DNA from: Paraflavitalea sp. CAU 1676
Lineage (GTDB): Bacteria > Bacteroidota > Bacteroidia > Chitinophagales > Chitinophagaceae
Length of the DNA stretch: 64,000 bases
Assembly (NCBI RefSeq): GCF_029223285.1
Contig: NZ_JARHUJ010000005.1
Location: 434,001 to 498,000, forward strand
Direction: 5' to 3'
In this document: positions 27,305 through 34,991 of the stretch, one piece after another
Numbering within the stretch: the first letter of the stretch is position 1
Layout: every line of letters begins with the position of its first letter
The notes under the pieces: model-generated
Told to the model about the DNA's origin: nothing
Databases searched by the model: none
The model's input: only the letters and a program-made list of their open reading frames with translations
Translations under genes and position numbers: made by a program

Positions 27305-28533
27305 ACTGTTGATGCATTAGGATCGTGTAGCTCACTGGTAACGGCGCAGGTGATGGGGTCGCTGTTCCTTTTTTCAGTACTGCTTATCTTTTCCGGCAGG
27401 GTAGTTTTGACTGGCTCGTGGATGGCTCCGTCTTTATCGCGCAGGGGCAGGCCCGATTTTCCCTGCATGACCATCTTGATCTCGGCCATGATGGACAGGG
27501 CTATTTCTTCCGCGGTTTCGGCGCCGATATCGAGACCGGTAGGTCCATAGATATTTTGCCGGGCACCCGCGTCGATGGTGCGCCCTGTTTCCTCTTCCAG
27601 CTCCTGGAACATCCTTTCCAATTTGCGCAGCGGGCCCAGTACGCCGATATACCCAAGCTGTTTTTGCAGCAAGCCGTTCAGCATCGCCTTGTCGTAGTTG
27701 TAATTGTGCGTCATCAGCACAACGGCTGTTTGCAGGCCGGTGGTCATTTGTTCCAATACCGCTTCGGGTTTGGCGGTGAGCAAATGCCTCACCTCGGGAA
27801 AACGCTGGCGATTGGCATGGCTGGGCCGGCCGTCGGCTACGGTGATATGCCAGCCGGCGATCTGTGCCATCTTTACCAGTGGAAATACATCGTTGCCGGC
27901 GCCGGCAATGATGAGCGAGACCGGTGGAGCTACCCATTCTACAAGGGCGCTCACGGTATGCAGGTCAAACTGGTATTGATGAATATAAGAGGTGCGGCAG
28001 TCGAGCGTATGCTGTACATCGGGCAGCAGGGCTGCCATGAGGTGTGGATCGGTGATGCGACTATTGAGTACACCGTGCGCCTGCAAGGCACAGGTGCCAG
28101 GCTGTATGCCGTCGTAAGCGTCGAGCGAAAACAGGGTTACCATGACCGTTGCTTCGCCTGCCAGCGAGGCTTTTTCGAGCAATGCGATGGGGTGCAGGGG
28201 ATCGGCGGCGTTGATGGGTTCAAACAGGATGTGCACGATGCCATTGCAGCCCAGCTGAACGCCAAACTGCAGGTCGTCTTCGTCGGAAGTGTCGTAGGTA
28301 ACGAGCTTGTTCTTTTGTTGTGCAATGGCCAGCAGCGCTTTCCGCAGGGCGTCGCCTTCGAGGCAGCCGCCGCTGATGGCGCCGGTGAGTTGTCCGTCGT
28401 CGGTAACGAGCATCCGGGCGCCTGGCCGGCGGTAGGAGGAGCCTTCTACGTGTACTACGGTGGCCAGGGCAGTTTGCTTGCCTGCCTCACTTGCCTTCCT
28501 GTATGCTTGTATGATATCTTCGATCTCTTTCAT
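27301..28533 (-). CDS. XdhC/CoxI-family molybdoenzyme maturation protein
   Basis: 410 residues. The XdhC_CoxI domain comes first, with GSSYRRPGARMLVTDDGQLTGAISGGCLEGDAL (its ends are the family landmarks). A Rossmann-like XdhC C-terminal domain follows (SLIIAGAGNDVFPLVKMAQIAGW, MTHNYNYDKAML, YIGVLGPLRKLERM, GLDIGAETAEEIALSIMAEI). The family inserts sulfurated cofactor into xanthine dehydrogenase-like enzymes. The last 50 residues are a divergent tail with a charged segment. The gene sits between a Nudix gene and the MobA-like gene, all on one strand with short gaps. Confidence 0.92.
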   Translation of the reverse strand: MKEIEDIIQAYRKASEAGKQTALATVVHVEGSSYRRPGARMLVTDDGQLTGAISGGCLEGDALRKALLAIAQQKNKLVTYDTSDEDDLQFGVQLGCNGIVHILFEPINAADPLHPIALLEKASLAGEATVMVTLFSLDAYDGIQPGTCALQAHGVLNSRITDPHLMAALLPDVQHTLDCRTSYIHQYQFDLHTVSALVEWVAPPVSLIIAGAGNDVFPLVKMAQIAGWHITVADGRPSHANRQRFPEVRHLLTAKPEAVLEQMTTGLQTAVVLMTHNYNYDKAMLNGLLQKQLGYIGVLGPLRKLERMFQELEEETGRTIDAGARQNIYGPTGLDIGAETAEEIALSIMAEIKMVMQGKSGLPLRDKDGAIHEPVKTTLPEKISSTEKRNSDPITCAVTSELHDPNASTV

Positions 28534-28560
28534 AACCTGCGGTAATTTACTAAAACAGGT

Positions 28561-29022
28561 TTAACTGCCGATTATTTGTGCCAATTCTTCCAGCAGCGGC
28601 AACTGGCGTTCGTTGATCTTAAGACTGGCCGCTTCTACCGTGAACCAGGCAGCTTTGGCTATTTCGGGATAGGTTTGCCGCCTGCCCGATGCCGGCGGCC
28701 ATTCCAGCTCAAAGGTATTACTTATGATAGCGGTTTCGTCGAGGTTGCCTTCGTGGGCCCAGCAATGAGCAATCTTGCCGCCTTTTTGTTTAATGGGCGT
28801 TAATTCGATGAAGTCGCCGTTGGTGCGGTAACCGGTCTCTTCTTCCAGCTCACGGATGGCGGCCTGCAAGGGTGCTTCAGTAGGTTCAAATTCCCCTTTG
28901 GGAATGGTCCAGCTGCCGTTGTCTTTCTTCGAGAAATAGGGCCCGCCCGGAAAAACCAGTAGTACTTCCAGCTTGTTGTGGATGTTCCTGTACAGAAGGA
29001 TTCCTGCGCTCTGTTTTGCCAT
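28561..29022 (-). CDS. Nudix hydrolase
   Basis: 153 residues from the Met at 29022 (MAKQSAGILLYR). The frame stays open to 29136, but the extra 38 residues are unlike the family. The Nudix box is complete: GEFEPTE, seven residues, then RELEEETGY, matching G-x5-E-x7-REUxEExGU. PGGPYFSKKDNGSWTIPKGE precedes it, as in the diadenosine polyphosphate or RNA-cap-type Nudix group. It hydrolyses nucleoside diphosphate-linked compounds; the substrate is unknown. The XdhC gene starts 27 nt after its stop, so it heads the Nudix-XdhC-MobA operon. Confidence 0.92.
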   Translation of the reverse strand: MAKQSAGILLYRNIHNKLEVLLVFPGGPYFSKKDNGSWTIPKGEFEPTEAPLQAAIRELEEETGYRTNGDFIELTPIKQKGGKIAHCWAHEGNLDETAIISNTFELEWPPASGRRQTYPEIAKAAWFTVEAASLKINERQLPLLEELAQIIGS

Positions 29023-29076
29023 TACAATGGTAAAGTTAAAATTTACCTGGCTACCCCGCGCATAACTGATTTCCCT

Positions 29077-29084
29077 TAACTTTA
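29077..29084 (+). promoter_or_regulatory. possible -7 box of a short transcript
   Basis: TAACTTTA differs from TAnnTTTG only at the last base. It lies about 22 nt upstream of a strong Shine-Dalgarno sequence. No clear -33 TTG is present, so this is weak. Confidence 0.3.
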
Positions 29085-29118
29085 GTCTTCCCAATAACCA
29101 AAGAAAAAGGAGGTATTC

Positions 29119-29166
29119 ATGAAATCTACAGATCATTCATGGACACTTCAGGTTAGTATCGCCTAA
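29119..29166 (+). CDS. 15-codon small ORF with a strong Shine-Dalgarno sequence
   Basis: AAAGGAGG (29106-29113) sits 5 nt before an ATG that opens MKSTDHSWTLQVSIA and then a TAA. Such a perfect Shine-Dalgarno is unusual in Bacteroidota, where most genes here have none. The reading frame lies between two minus-strand genes and is followed by two hairpins, the second a terminator. It could encode a micropeptide, or the ribosome site could serve an RNA-based function. No homologue is recognised. Confidence 0.4.
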   Translation: MKSTDHSWTLQVSIA

Positions 29167-29210
29167 CCGGAGTATGTTCCATCAAAATATCTGCTGACCA
29201 TAGGGTCAGG

Positions 29211-29247
29211 AAAGTCATCCCGCTTACTTGCAGGATGGCTTTTTTTA
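29211..29247 (+). terminator. intrinsic terminator of the short transcript
   Basis: AAAGTCATCC (29211-29220) pairs with GGATGGCTTT (29233-29242) with one G-U pair around a 12-nt loop, and a T-run extends to 29246. The T-run shows that it works on the plus strand, although the flanking genes are on the minus strand. A smaller hairpin (CTGACC 29194-29199 / GGTCAG 29204-29209) precedes it. Confidence 0.75.
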
Positions 29248-29287
29248 TTGGTGGCCATTGAAAGGTAGATGGGCTGGAGTGTATAAT

Positions 29288-30451
29288 TCAGGTGGTGAGT
29301 TTCACTATTATTTTACGCGGTAGCCTCACATGAATGAGTGGCTCGAATTCGATCGTTTGATCGTACAATTCAATTCTCCTGTAGCGGGCAAAGATCCAGG
29401 TGAGCATATCGGCAGCGAGCGGCACGATGATATGCCGGGCGATACAGGCGTGCGCACCTGTACCGAATGCGATATGATCATTGTTGTTGCGGTATGGATC
29501 GAACTGTTCCGGGCGGATAAATTGATTGGGATCGCGGTTGGCGGCAGCGAGTACCAGTACCACCATGGCGCCCTGCGGAAGCACCTGTCCTTTTAACTGA
29601 ACAGGAGCCTGCAGTAGGCGGCGGGTGTGGTGATTGGGCGCGCGGTAGCGAAGCGTTTCCGTAATGAACCGGTGCACATACTTGTGTTCCTGAAATGTTT
29701 GATGGTGATCATTCTGCTGTGTTGCCAATGCCTGCAGCAGGGCATGGCTCAATAAGCCGTTTCCGGCATCGTAACTTTGGATCAGCAATCCCAACAGGTT
29801 GGCCGTGGCTATTTGCATGGTGTGCGCGGGATCACCTGCCGGGTTGCTGCTCGCGTTGATGGTTAGTTTTTCATGGCTGCCGATATGCTGGCTTACTATA
29901 GGATACAGTATTTGTGCTGCTTCATTGATCTCCTTTACCTGTTCTTCGCTCTTCGCCGGCAACATGATCTGCACCAGGGCGGGTAAATAGCCGAGTATGG
30001 TTTCCTGCTGCTGTGGTGTAAACCCGAATCCATCTACCAGTTGTAACGCCGGCAGTCGTTTGGATACAGTGCATACCCAATCCAGCGGTACGTGTAAGTT
30101 TATCCCTTTAAGGAGTTTTTCGAGTAACTGACCGGTTGGTGAAGGTTGAAATACCTTGAATAACTCCATGGCGATCTCCCGGTGTGCGGCGTGCCGGGGA
30201 GGATTGCCCAGCCGGATGAGGAAACGCAAGAGTAATTGTGCTTCGTTGTTATAGGTTCCTTTTTCAGGTTCTGCAGGTTGAGGTATGTAAGCTTGCGGGT
30301 GATGAAGCAGGGATGTGCAATCGTTGTACCCATACAGGATCCACAACTTGTTCGGAGCATCGAACCAAACAGGGTGTTGATCAAGATATTGCCTGTAATA
30401 AGCGTACGGGTCGTTGATCTCCGATTGCCGGAATAATACCGGTTGATGCAT
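29288..30451 (-). CDS. cytochrome P450
   Basis: 387 residues from the Met at 30451; the frame runs eight codons further to 30475. The heme-binding loop AFGTGAHACIAR carries the axial Cys (residue 336), and the K-helix ExxR is ETLRYRAP. The usual I-helix acid-alcohol pair is not obvious: the region reads LLIQSYDAGNGLL instead of AGxET. There is no membrane anchor, so it is a soluble bacterial P450. The substrate is unknown. An ArsR-type regulator gene is divergent, 68 nt away. No ferredoxin or reductase gene is nearby. Confidence 0.92.
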   Translation of the reverse strand: MHQPVLFRQSEINDPYAYYRQYLDQHPVWFDAPNKLWILYGYNDCTSLLHHPQAYIPQPAEPEKGTYNNEAQLLLRFLIRLGNPPRHAAHREIAMELFKVFQPSPTGQLLEKLLKGINLHVPLDWVCTVSKRLPALQLVDGFGFTPQQQETILGYLPALVQIMLPAKSEEQVKEINEAAQILYPIVSQHIGSHEKLTINASSNPAGDPAHTMQIATANLLGLLIQSYDAGNGLLSHALLQALATQQNDHHQTFQEHKYVHRFITETLRYRAPNHHTRRLLQAPVQLKGQVLPQGAMVVLVLAAANRDPNQFIRPEQFDPYRNNNDHIAFGTGAHACIARHIIVPLAADMLTWIFARYRRIELYDQTIEFEPLIHVRLPRKIIVKLTT

Positions 30452-30482
30452 GATTGTATCGTTTTTCGGAAACAATAATAGC

Positions 30483-30490
30483 TACCTTTG
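30483..30490 (+). promoter_or_regulatory. -7 box of the ArsR-type regulator gene
   Basis: TACCTTTG matches TAnnTTTG, 29 nt upstream of the ATG at 30520. On the opposite strand TATTATTG in the same 68-nt spacer could serve the P450 gene, so the two promoters interleave. Confidence 0.5.
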
Positions 30491-30519
30491 GTGGTATACA
30501 ATTCATTCAACAATGAAGT

Positions 30520-31206
30520 ATGGAATCCATTGACCGGTTTACCTCCATTGCCAGCCTGATCGGGGAGCCTGCCCGGGCGCGTATTCTCTGGAGTTTACTG
30601 GATGGCAGGGCTTATACGGCCGGCGAACTGGCGCTCACCGCTAACCTGTCGCCGCAGTCGGCCAGCAATCACCTGTCCAGGATGATCGACGCCGGCTTGC
30701 TGAAAGTAGAAAAGCAGGGGAAGCACCGCTACTATCGTTATGCAAAAGACAAAGTAGCGTATGCTGTTGAAGCATTGAGTAACCTGATGCCTTCCCCAAT
30801 GAAGGAAGGGCCGGCACCCGTGCTGAACAATGGTGATATACGGTTTGCCCGCACCTGCTACGATCACCTGGCGGGAAAGGTGGCGGTAAAGATCACCCAT
30901 GGTTTGTTGGTGCAAAAGATCATCCGTCCGGAGGAAGATGAATATCGCCTCACCACCCGTGGCGTTCAATGGTTTGAGGATCTGGGCATCGGCATCGCCG
31001 GCCTGCAGCAACAGAAACGGCATTTTGCCAAACCCTGTCTTGACTGGACGGAGCGGAAACATCACCTGGCCGGGGCTTTGGGAGCTGCACTGCTTGACCA
31101 TATGCTTAACCAGAACTGGCTGCGCAGGAAACCCCAGGAGCGCACGGTTATTATGACGGGTAAGGGGGAAAAAGCATTGGCCGGACTTGGTATTTCCCTG
31201 ATCTGA
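30520..31206 (+). CDS. ArsR-type winged-helix regulator
   Basis: 228 residues. The N-terminal winged helix is clear: PARARILWSLLDGRAYTAGEL, ANLSPQSASNHLSRMIDAGLL and the wing KQGKHRYYRYA (residues about 15-80). The C-terminal 140 residues are longer than in metal-sensing ArsR proteins. They include a Cys-containing segment (RFARTCYDHLAGKVAVKI) and KPCLDWTERKHHLAGALGAAL, as in the larger ArsR-like proteins near oxidoreductase genes. It probably controls itself and the divergent P450. Confidence 0.9.
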   Translation: MESIDRFTSIASLIGEPARARILWSLLDGRAYTAGELALTANLSPQSASNHLSRMIDAGLLKVEKQGKHRYYRYAKDKVAYAVEALSNLMPSPMKEGPAPVLNNGDIRFARTCYDHLAGKVAVKITHGLLVQKIIRPEEDEYRLTTRGVQWFEDLGIGIAGLQQQKRHFAKPCLDWTERKHHLAGALGAALLDHMLNQNWLRRKPQERTVIMTGKGEKALAGLGISLI

Positions 31207-31633
31207 TGGCGCCGGTGCGGATGGCGGTTGATCGTCTTTGGCACCTCTGCGATTAGCTATTGCCGGGAACGATTGCGTAAATAAAGCCCGGTATATTTAG
31301 CGTTGCCGTTAGGTTTCTGTATAACTTAATATTCGATTTATTTCCTGTAGTTGTGCAACGGTGAGCAGGTGTAGTTTACCAAAACAGGCCGCAGGACTCC
31401 TTAGCAACTTCTCCACTCCATACTTGATTGGCCTAACAGCGATTGCTTGTTCGTGTTCAGGAACAGGATAACCCCTCTTTATCTTTCCTATCGCTTAACA
31501 GCTGATCTTTTACCGGCATAGAATACCAAGCAGCAAACTGTTTTGCAGAACATTTTGCCCTCGGATGCTTATGCATGCAGGCTGCCTGTTATACAGACCT
31601 TTTATTTATTTAATCATTAAAACAGCTTGTTGC
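31207..31633 (+). promoter_or_regulatory. 427-nt leader and intergenic region of the pectate lyase gene
   Basis: No gene is seen. It holds a possible -7 box TATATTTA (31292-31299) and, nearer the gene, a dyad CAGCAAA...TTTTGCAG around 31532. The long distance to the ATG suggests a long untranslated leader or distal control sites, but no known riboswitch is recognised. Confidence 0.3.
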
Positions 31634-34075
31634 ATGAAAAAACATCTATGCCTCATGCTGGGCATGCTATGCGTTGTTATGAGCGCTATGGCCCGGCAAA
31701 CTTTGTATGTTTCTCCTACCGGAAGTGCGTCGAACAGCGGTACTTCCATTTCGGCTCCCACTACTTTACAGAACGCTATTGCCACTGTTGGAGCGGGTGG
31801 TACCATTTACCTACGCGGCGGCACTTACAACATTACGGCTACGGTCGTTATTGCTGAAGCAAACAGCGGATCGTCGGGCGCTACCAAGAAGATCTTTGCG
31901 TACAACAGCGAAGTGCCGGTGCTCAGTTTTGCGGGGATGGCTATCTCTACTTCCAACAGAGGGATTGTCCTCGATGGCAGTTACTGGCACCTGAAAGGGC
32001 TGATCATTGAAAGCGCCGGTGATAACGGGTTATTGCTTTCGGGTGATAACAATACCATTGAAAGCTGCATCTTCCGAAAGAATGCGGATAGTGGGTTGCA
32101 GCTAAGCCGGTACAATACCAATTACACTACTATCAGTCAGTGGCCTTCGAACAACCTGATCCTGAATTGCGAGGCCTACGACAACAAAGATCCCGATAAT
32201 GAAGATGCTGATGGTTTCGCTGCGAAACTCACAAGCGGCAATGGCAATGTGTTCCGCAATTGTGTTTCGCACCACAATATCGATGATGGGTGGGATCTGT
32301 ATACGAAACCTGATACGGGGCCAATTGGCGCTGTGACTTTAGAAGGCTGTATTGCGCATTCCAATGGCCGGCTTACGGATGGGTCTACTTCGGGCAACGG
32401 GGATAAGAATGGTTTCAAACTCGGCGGGGAGGATATCTCCGTTAATCATATCGTGCGCCGCTGTGTTGCTTTCAGCAATGGTAAACATGGTTTCACGTAC
32501 AATAGAAACCTGGGCACCATCGAGATGACCAACAATACCGGTTACAGCAATACGGAGCGCAACTTCAACTTCGATGGCGGCACCAGTGTGTTCAAGAACA
32601 ATCTTTCGTACCTGAGCGGCTCCAATGATCGCATCATAGGCACTGCTACAGCGCCTAATTCCTTTCAGGGTGCGGCTGGTGGTTTTACGGTGACGGCGGC
32701 TGATTTTGTGAGCTTGTCGCCGGGTGCCAATGCGAGCCCTGTGAGCGGTGGGTTCCTTAACCTGGCGAGCGGCAGTGACCTCATCAATACCGGTGTTACG
32801 TCTACCGGTATTACGTACAATGGGTCGGCACCTGACCTGGGAGCGATTGAATCGGGGGCCACTACTACGACCTATACGCTTACTACGAGTGCATCGCCTG
32901 CGGCGGGCGGCAGTGTAGCGCGGAGTCCGAATGCTACTTCGTATAATTCAGGAACCGTGGTTACGCTGACAGCTACTGCTGCGAGTGGTTACACATTTAC
33001 CGGCTGGAGTGGTGATGCTTCGGGTAGTGCTGCCTCGGTGACTGTGACGATGAACAGCAACAAGACGGTGACGGCCAATTTCACCAATAGCGGTGGAAGT
33101 ACCTTTACGCTGACGACGACTGCTTCGCCTGCGGCGGGTGGTACGATCACGAGGAGTCCGAACGCTGCTTCGTATGCGGCGGGCACGGTGGTGACACTCA
33201 CGGCCACTCCGGCCAGTGGCTATAGTTTCAGCAGCTGGAGTGGGGGAGCGAGTGGTTCCAGTGCTACCACGACGGTTACGATCAATGCGAATACTTCGGT
33301 GACTGCCAACTTCATCACTTCGGGCGGCGGTGGTACCACGTTGCGGATCGATGATAAATCGGGCACGGGTACTGGTTATTGCAGTGCGGATGGTTCGAGG
33401 CAGAATACCTATACAGGCGCGGATGGCGGCTACTATGTTAACCTTAGTAATGCGAGTGCCAAAGGCATCACCTGGGCGGTGCGGGCCGGTGCTGCGGGCA
33501 GCTATACCCTGCGCTGGCGGTATGCCAACGCGGGTTCGCAAAGTGCCACCACTGCACGCCTGTTGGTCAATGGCGCTGAAGTGAATGGTGCGGCGGCCTT
33601 CCCGAAAACGAGTGCCTGGACAACCTGGACTACGACTGGTAATATCACCGTGAACCTGGTAGCCGGTACGAATAAGATCCGCATTGAAACGACGGCGGCG
33701 GCAGAATTTGCGAATATCGACTGGATCGAGATCACGGGTAATACCCCGACGGAAGCGTTGTGCAGCGGTGCGGTGGGCAGCAGGGTCGCTACGAGTGCAG
33801 CGACTGTTCCTGCGATCGATGCTTCGCCGGTGGTTTTCCCGAACCCGGCAACCGGTATGTCGACGGTAAAGCTATCGCTGGCAACAGCGCAACAGCTGCG
33901 GGTGAGCTTAATGGGAGTTGACGGAAGGCTGGTGCATCAGTTGGCGAATAAGGTGTTTGCTGCGGGTGTACATTATGTGCCGGTGGCTGTGAAGGGGGTG
34001 AAGGCAGGTGTATACTTTGTTACTGTGAGCAATGGCAGCGGTGGCAGAAGTATCCAGCCGTTGGTAGTGCAATAA
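31634..34075 (+). CDS. modular secreted pectate lyase (PL9-like) with InlB-type repeats, CBM6/35-like domain and type IX sorting signal
   Basis: 813 residues from the Met at 31634 (MKKHLCLMLGMLCVVMSAMA is the signal; the longer frame adds an unrelated leader). Residues about 20-390 form a right-handed beta-helix with DADGFAAKLTSGNGNVFRNC, DDGWDLYTKPDTGPIG and NGDKNGFKLGG, matching the Lys and calcium-binding Asp region of PL9. Two tandem repeats of about 75 residues follow (SASPAAGGSVARSPNATSY, then TASPAAGGTITRSPNAASY), of the Listeria-Bacteroides InlB type. After them comes a CBM6/CBM35-like module (about 560-690). The C-terminal domain with VFPNPATGMSTVKLSL and GVYFVTVS is the type IX secretion signal. 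It would be exported across the outer membrane to cleave polygalacturonate. Confidence 0.85.
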   Translation: MKKHLCLMLGMLCVVMSAMARQTLYVSPTGSASNSGTSISAPTTLQNAIATVGAGGTIYLRGGTYNITATVVIAEANSGSSGATKKIFAYNSEVPVLSFAGMAISTSNRGIVLDGSYWHLKGLIIESAGDNGLLLSGDNNTIESCIFRKNADSGLQLSRYNTNYTTISQWPSNNLILNCEAYDNKDPDNEDADGFAAKLTSGNGNVFRNCVSHHNIDDGWDLYTKPDTGPIGAVTLEGCIAHSNGRLTDGSTSGNGDKNGFKLGGEDISVNHIVRRCVAFSNGKHGFTYNRNLGTIEMTNNTGYSNTERNFNFDGGTSVFKNNLSYLSGSNDRIIGTATAPNSFQGAAGGFTVTAADFVSLSPGANASPVSGGFLNLASGSDLINTGVTSTGITYNGSAPDLGAIESGATTTTYTLTTSASPAAGGSVARSPNATSYNSGTVVTLTATAASGYTFTGWSGDASGSAASVTVTMNSNKTVTANFTNSGGSTFTLTTTASPAAGGTITRSPNAASYAAGTVVTLTATPASGYSFSSWSGGASGSSATTTVTINANTSVTANFITSGGGGTTLRIDDKSGTGTGYCSADGSRQNTYTGADGGYYVNLSNASAKGITWAVRAGAAGSYTLRWRYANAGSQSATTARLLVNGAEVNGAAAFPKTSAWTTWTTTGNITVNLVAGTNKIRIETTAAAEFANIDWIEITGNTPTEALCSGAVGSRVATSAATVPAIDASPVVFPNPATGMSTVKLSLATAQQLRVSLMGVDGRLVHQLANKVFAAGVHYVPVAVKGVKAGVYFVTVSNGSGGRSIQPLVVQ

Positions 34076-34103
34076 GAAGATTCGGGGGCCTATAAAATGC
34101 AAA

Positions 34104-34130
34104 AGGGCTTAACTGGTTTGGTTAAGCCCT
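34104..34130. terminator. terminator between convergent genes
   Basis: AGGGCTTAAC (34104-34113) and GTTAAGCCCT (34121-34130) form a perfect 10-bp stem with a 7-nt loop, flanked by A residues on the left. It serves the lyase gene and, on the minus strand with its TTTT end, the SDR gene. Confidence 0.7.
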
Positions 34131-34152
34131 CTTGATTATTCTTAAAGGAGTG

Positions 34153-34887
34153 TTATGGCAATTTAGCGACGAGGCTTTCGGGCAGGAGTTGGAGGATGTT
34201 GTAGATGATCTTCCATTTGAAGCCGGGCACGATGGTGAATCGTTTGGGGGCATGGACGATGGCGTTGGCGATGTAGGACGGTTCGAGCAGGAGCGACTCG
34301 GGCAGGTCGAGGTGGGCCGTCATTTTACTGCGGATGTATCCGGCCACGATTGCGTTGACGGTGATCTTACGTGTGGAAAGGTATTGACGCAGTCCGGCGA
34401 GGTAAGTAGTAAATGCCGCTTTGGTGCTTCCGTATACAAAGTTGCTTTTGCGGCCGCGCACGCCAGACAGCGAGCTTAGGCCAATGATGCGTTCCAGCTT
34501 TTGATTGGATGCATCCATGGCAATGATGTTGAGGATTGATACCGCACCGCCATAATGCACTTTCATCATCTGGAATGTACCGGGCCAGCTTACCAGCGCT
34601 TCGTCATTCGTGACCTGGAATCCAGCTGCATACAATACGATCTGCGGTTTGGCCGGCAGGTTGTCATAAAACGCCTGGTGGGTGTCGAAGTCCGTGGCGT
34701 CGAAATAACGCACCTCTACCTGTGCGGGCACCGGTATTTGGGTGGCTACAAACCGGTTCAGCTCGTTGGTACTGCGGGAGGCGGCGACTACCTGGTGTCC
34801 CTGTGCCACATAGAGCTTTATGGCTTCTTTAGCTACATCGGAGTTGGCGCCTAATACCAATACTTGTTTGCCGGTTATTGTTTGCAT
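34153..34887 (-). CDS. SDR-family oxidoreductase
   Basis: 244 residues. The cofactor loop is VLVLGANSDVAKEAIKLY, a variant of the usual TGxxxGIG with Asp-Val that is also seen in DprE2-like ketoreductases. The catalytic Ser lies in GLSSLSGVRGR and the YxxxK in YGSTK. The C-terminus has a hydrophobic stretch (WKIIYNILQLLPESLVAKLP). Cytoplasmic or membrane-associated; the substrate is unknown. The -7 box TATCTTTG (minus strand 34900-34893) ends only 5 nt before the ATG, so the mRNA may be leaderless. Confidence 0.88.
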   Translation of the reverse strand: MQTITGKQVLVLGANSDVAKEAIKLYVAQGHQVVAASRSTNELNRFVATQIPVPAQVEVRYFDATDFDTHQAFYDNLPAKPQIVLYAAGFQVTNDEALVSWPGTFQMMKVHYGGAVSILNIIAMDASNQKLERIIGLSSLSGVRGRKSNFVYGSTKAAFTTYLAGLRQYLSTRKITVNAIVAGYIRSKMTAHLDLPESLLLEPSYIANAIVHAPKRFTIVPGFKWKIIYNILQLLPESLVAKLP

Positions 34888-34892
34888 GGGCG

Positions 34893-34900
34893 CAAAGATA
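34893..34900 (-). promoter_or_regulatory. -7 box of the SDR gene at 34153-34887
   Basis: TATCTTTG on the minus strand matches TAnnTTTG. Transcription would begin at or within a few bases of the start codon at 34887. Confidence 0.5.
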
Positions 34901-34991
34901 ATATTCCACCGGTAAGGTCACCATGCGGGGAAAAATAATCAATAGCTCTGCTGCCTGTTTGCTATTTTTAACGCCGTAATAAACGATTCAT

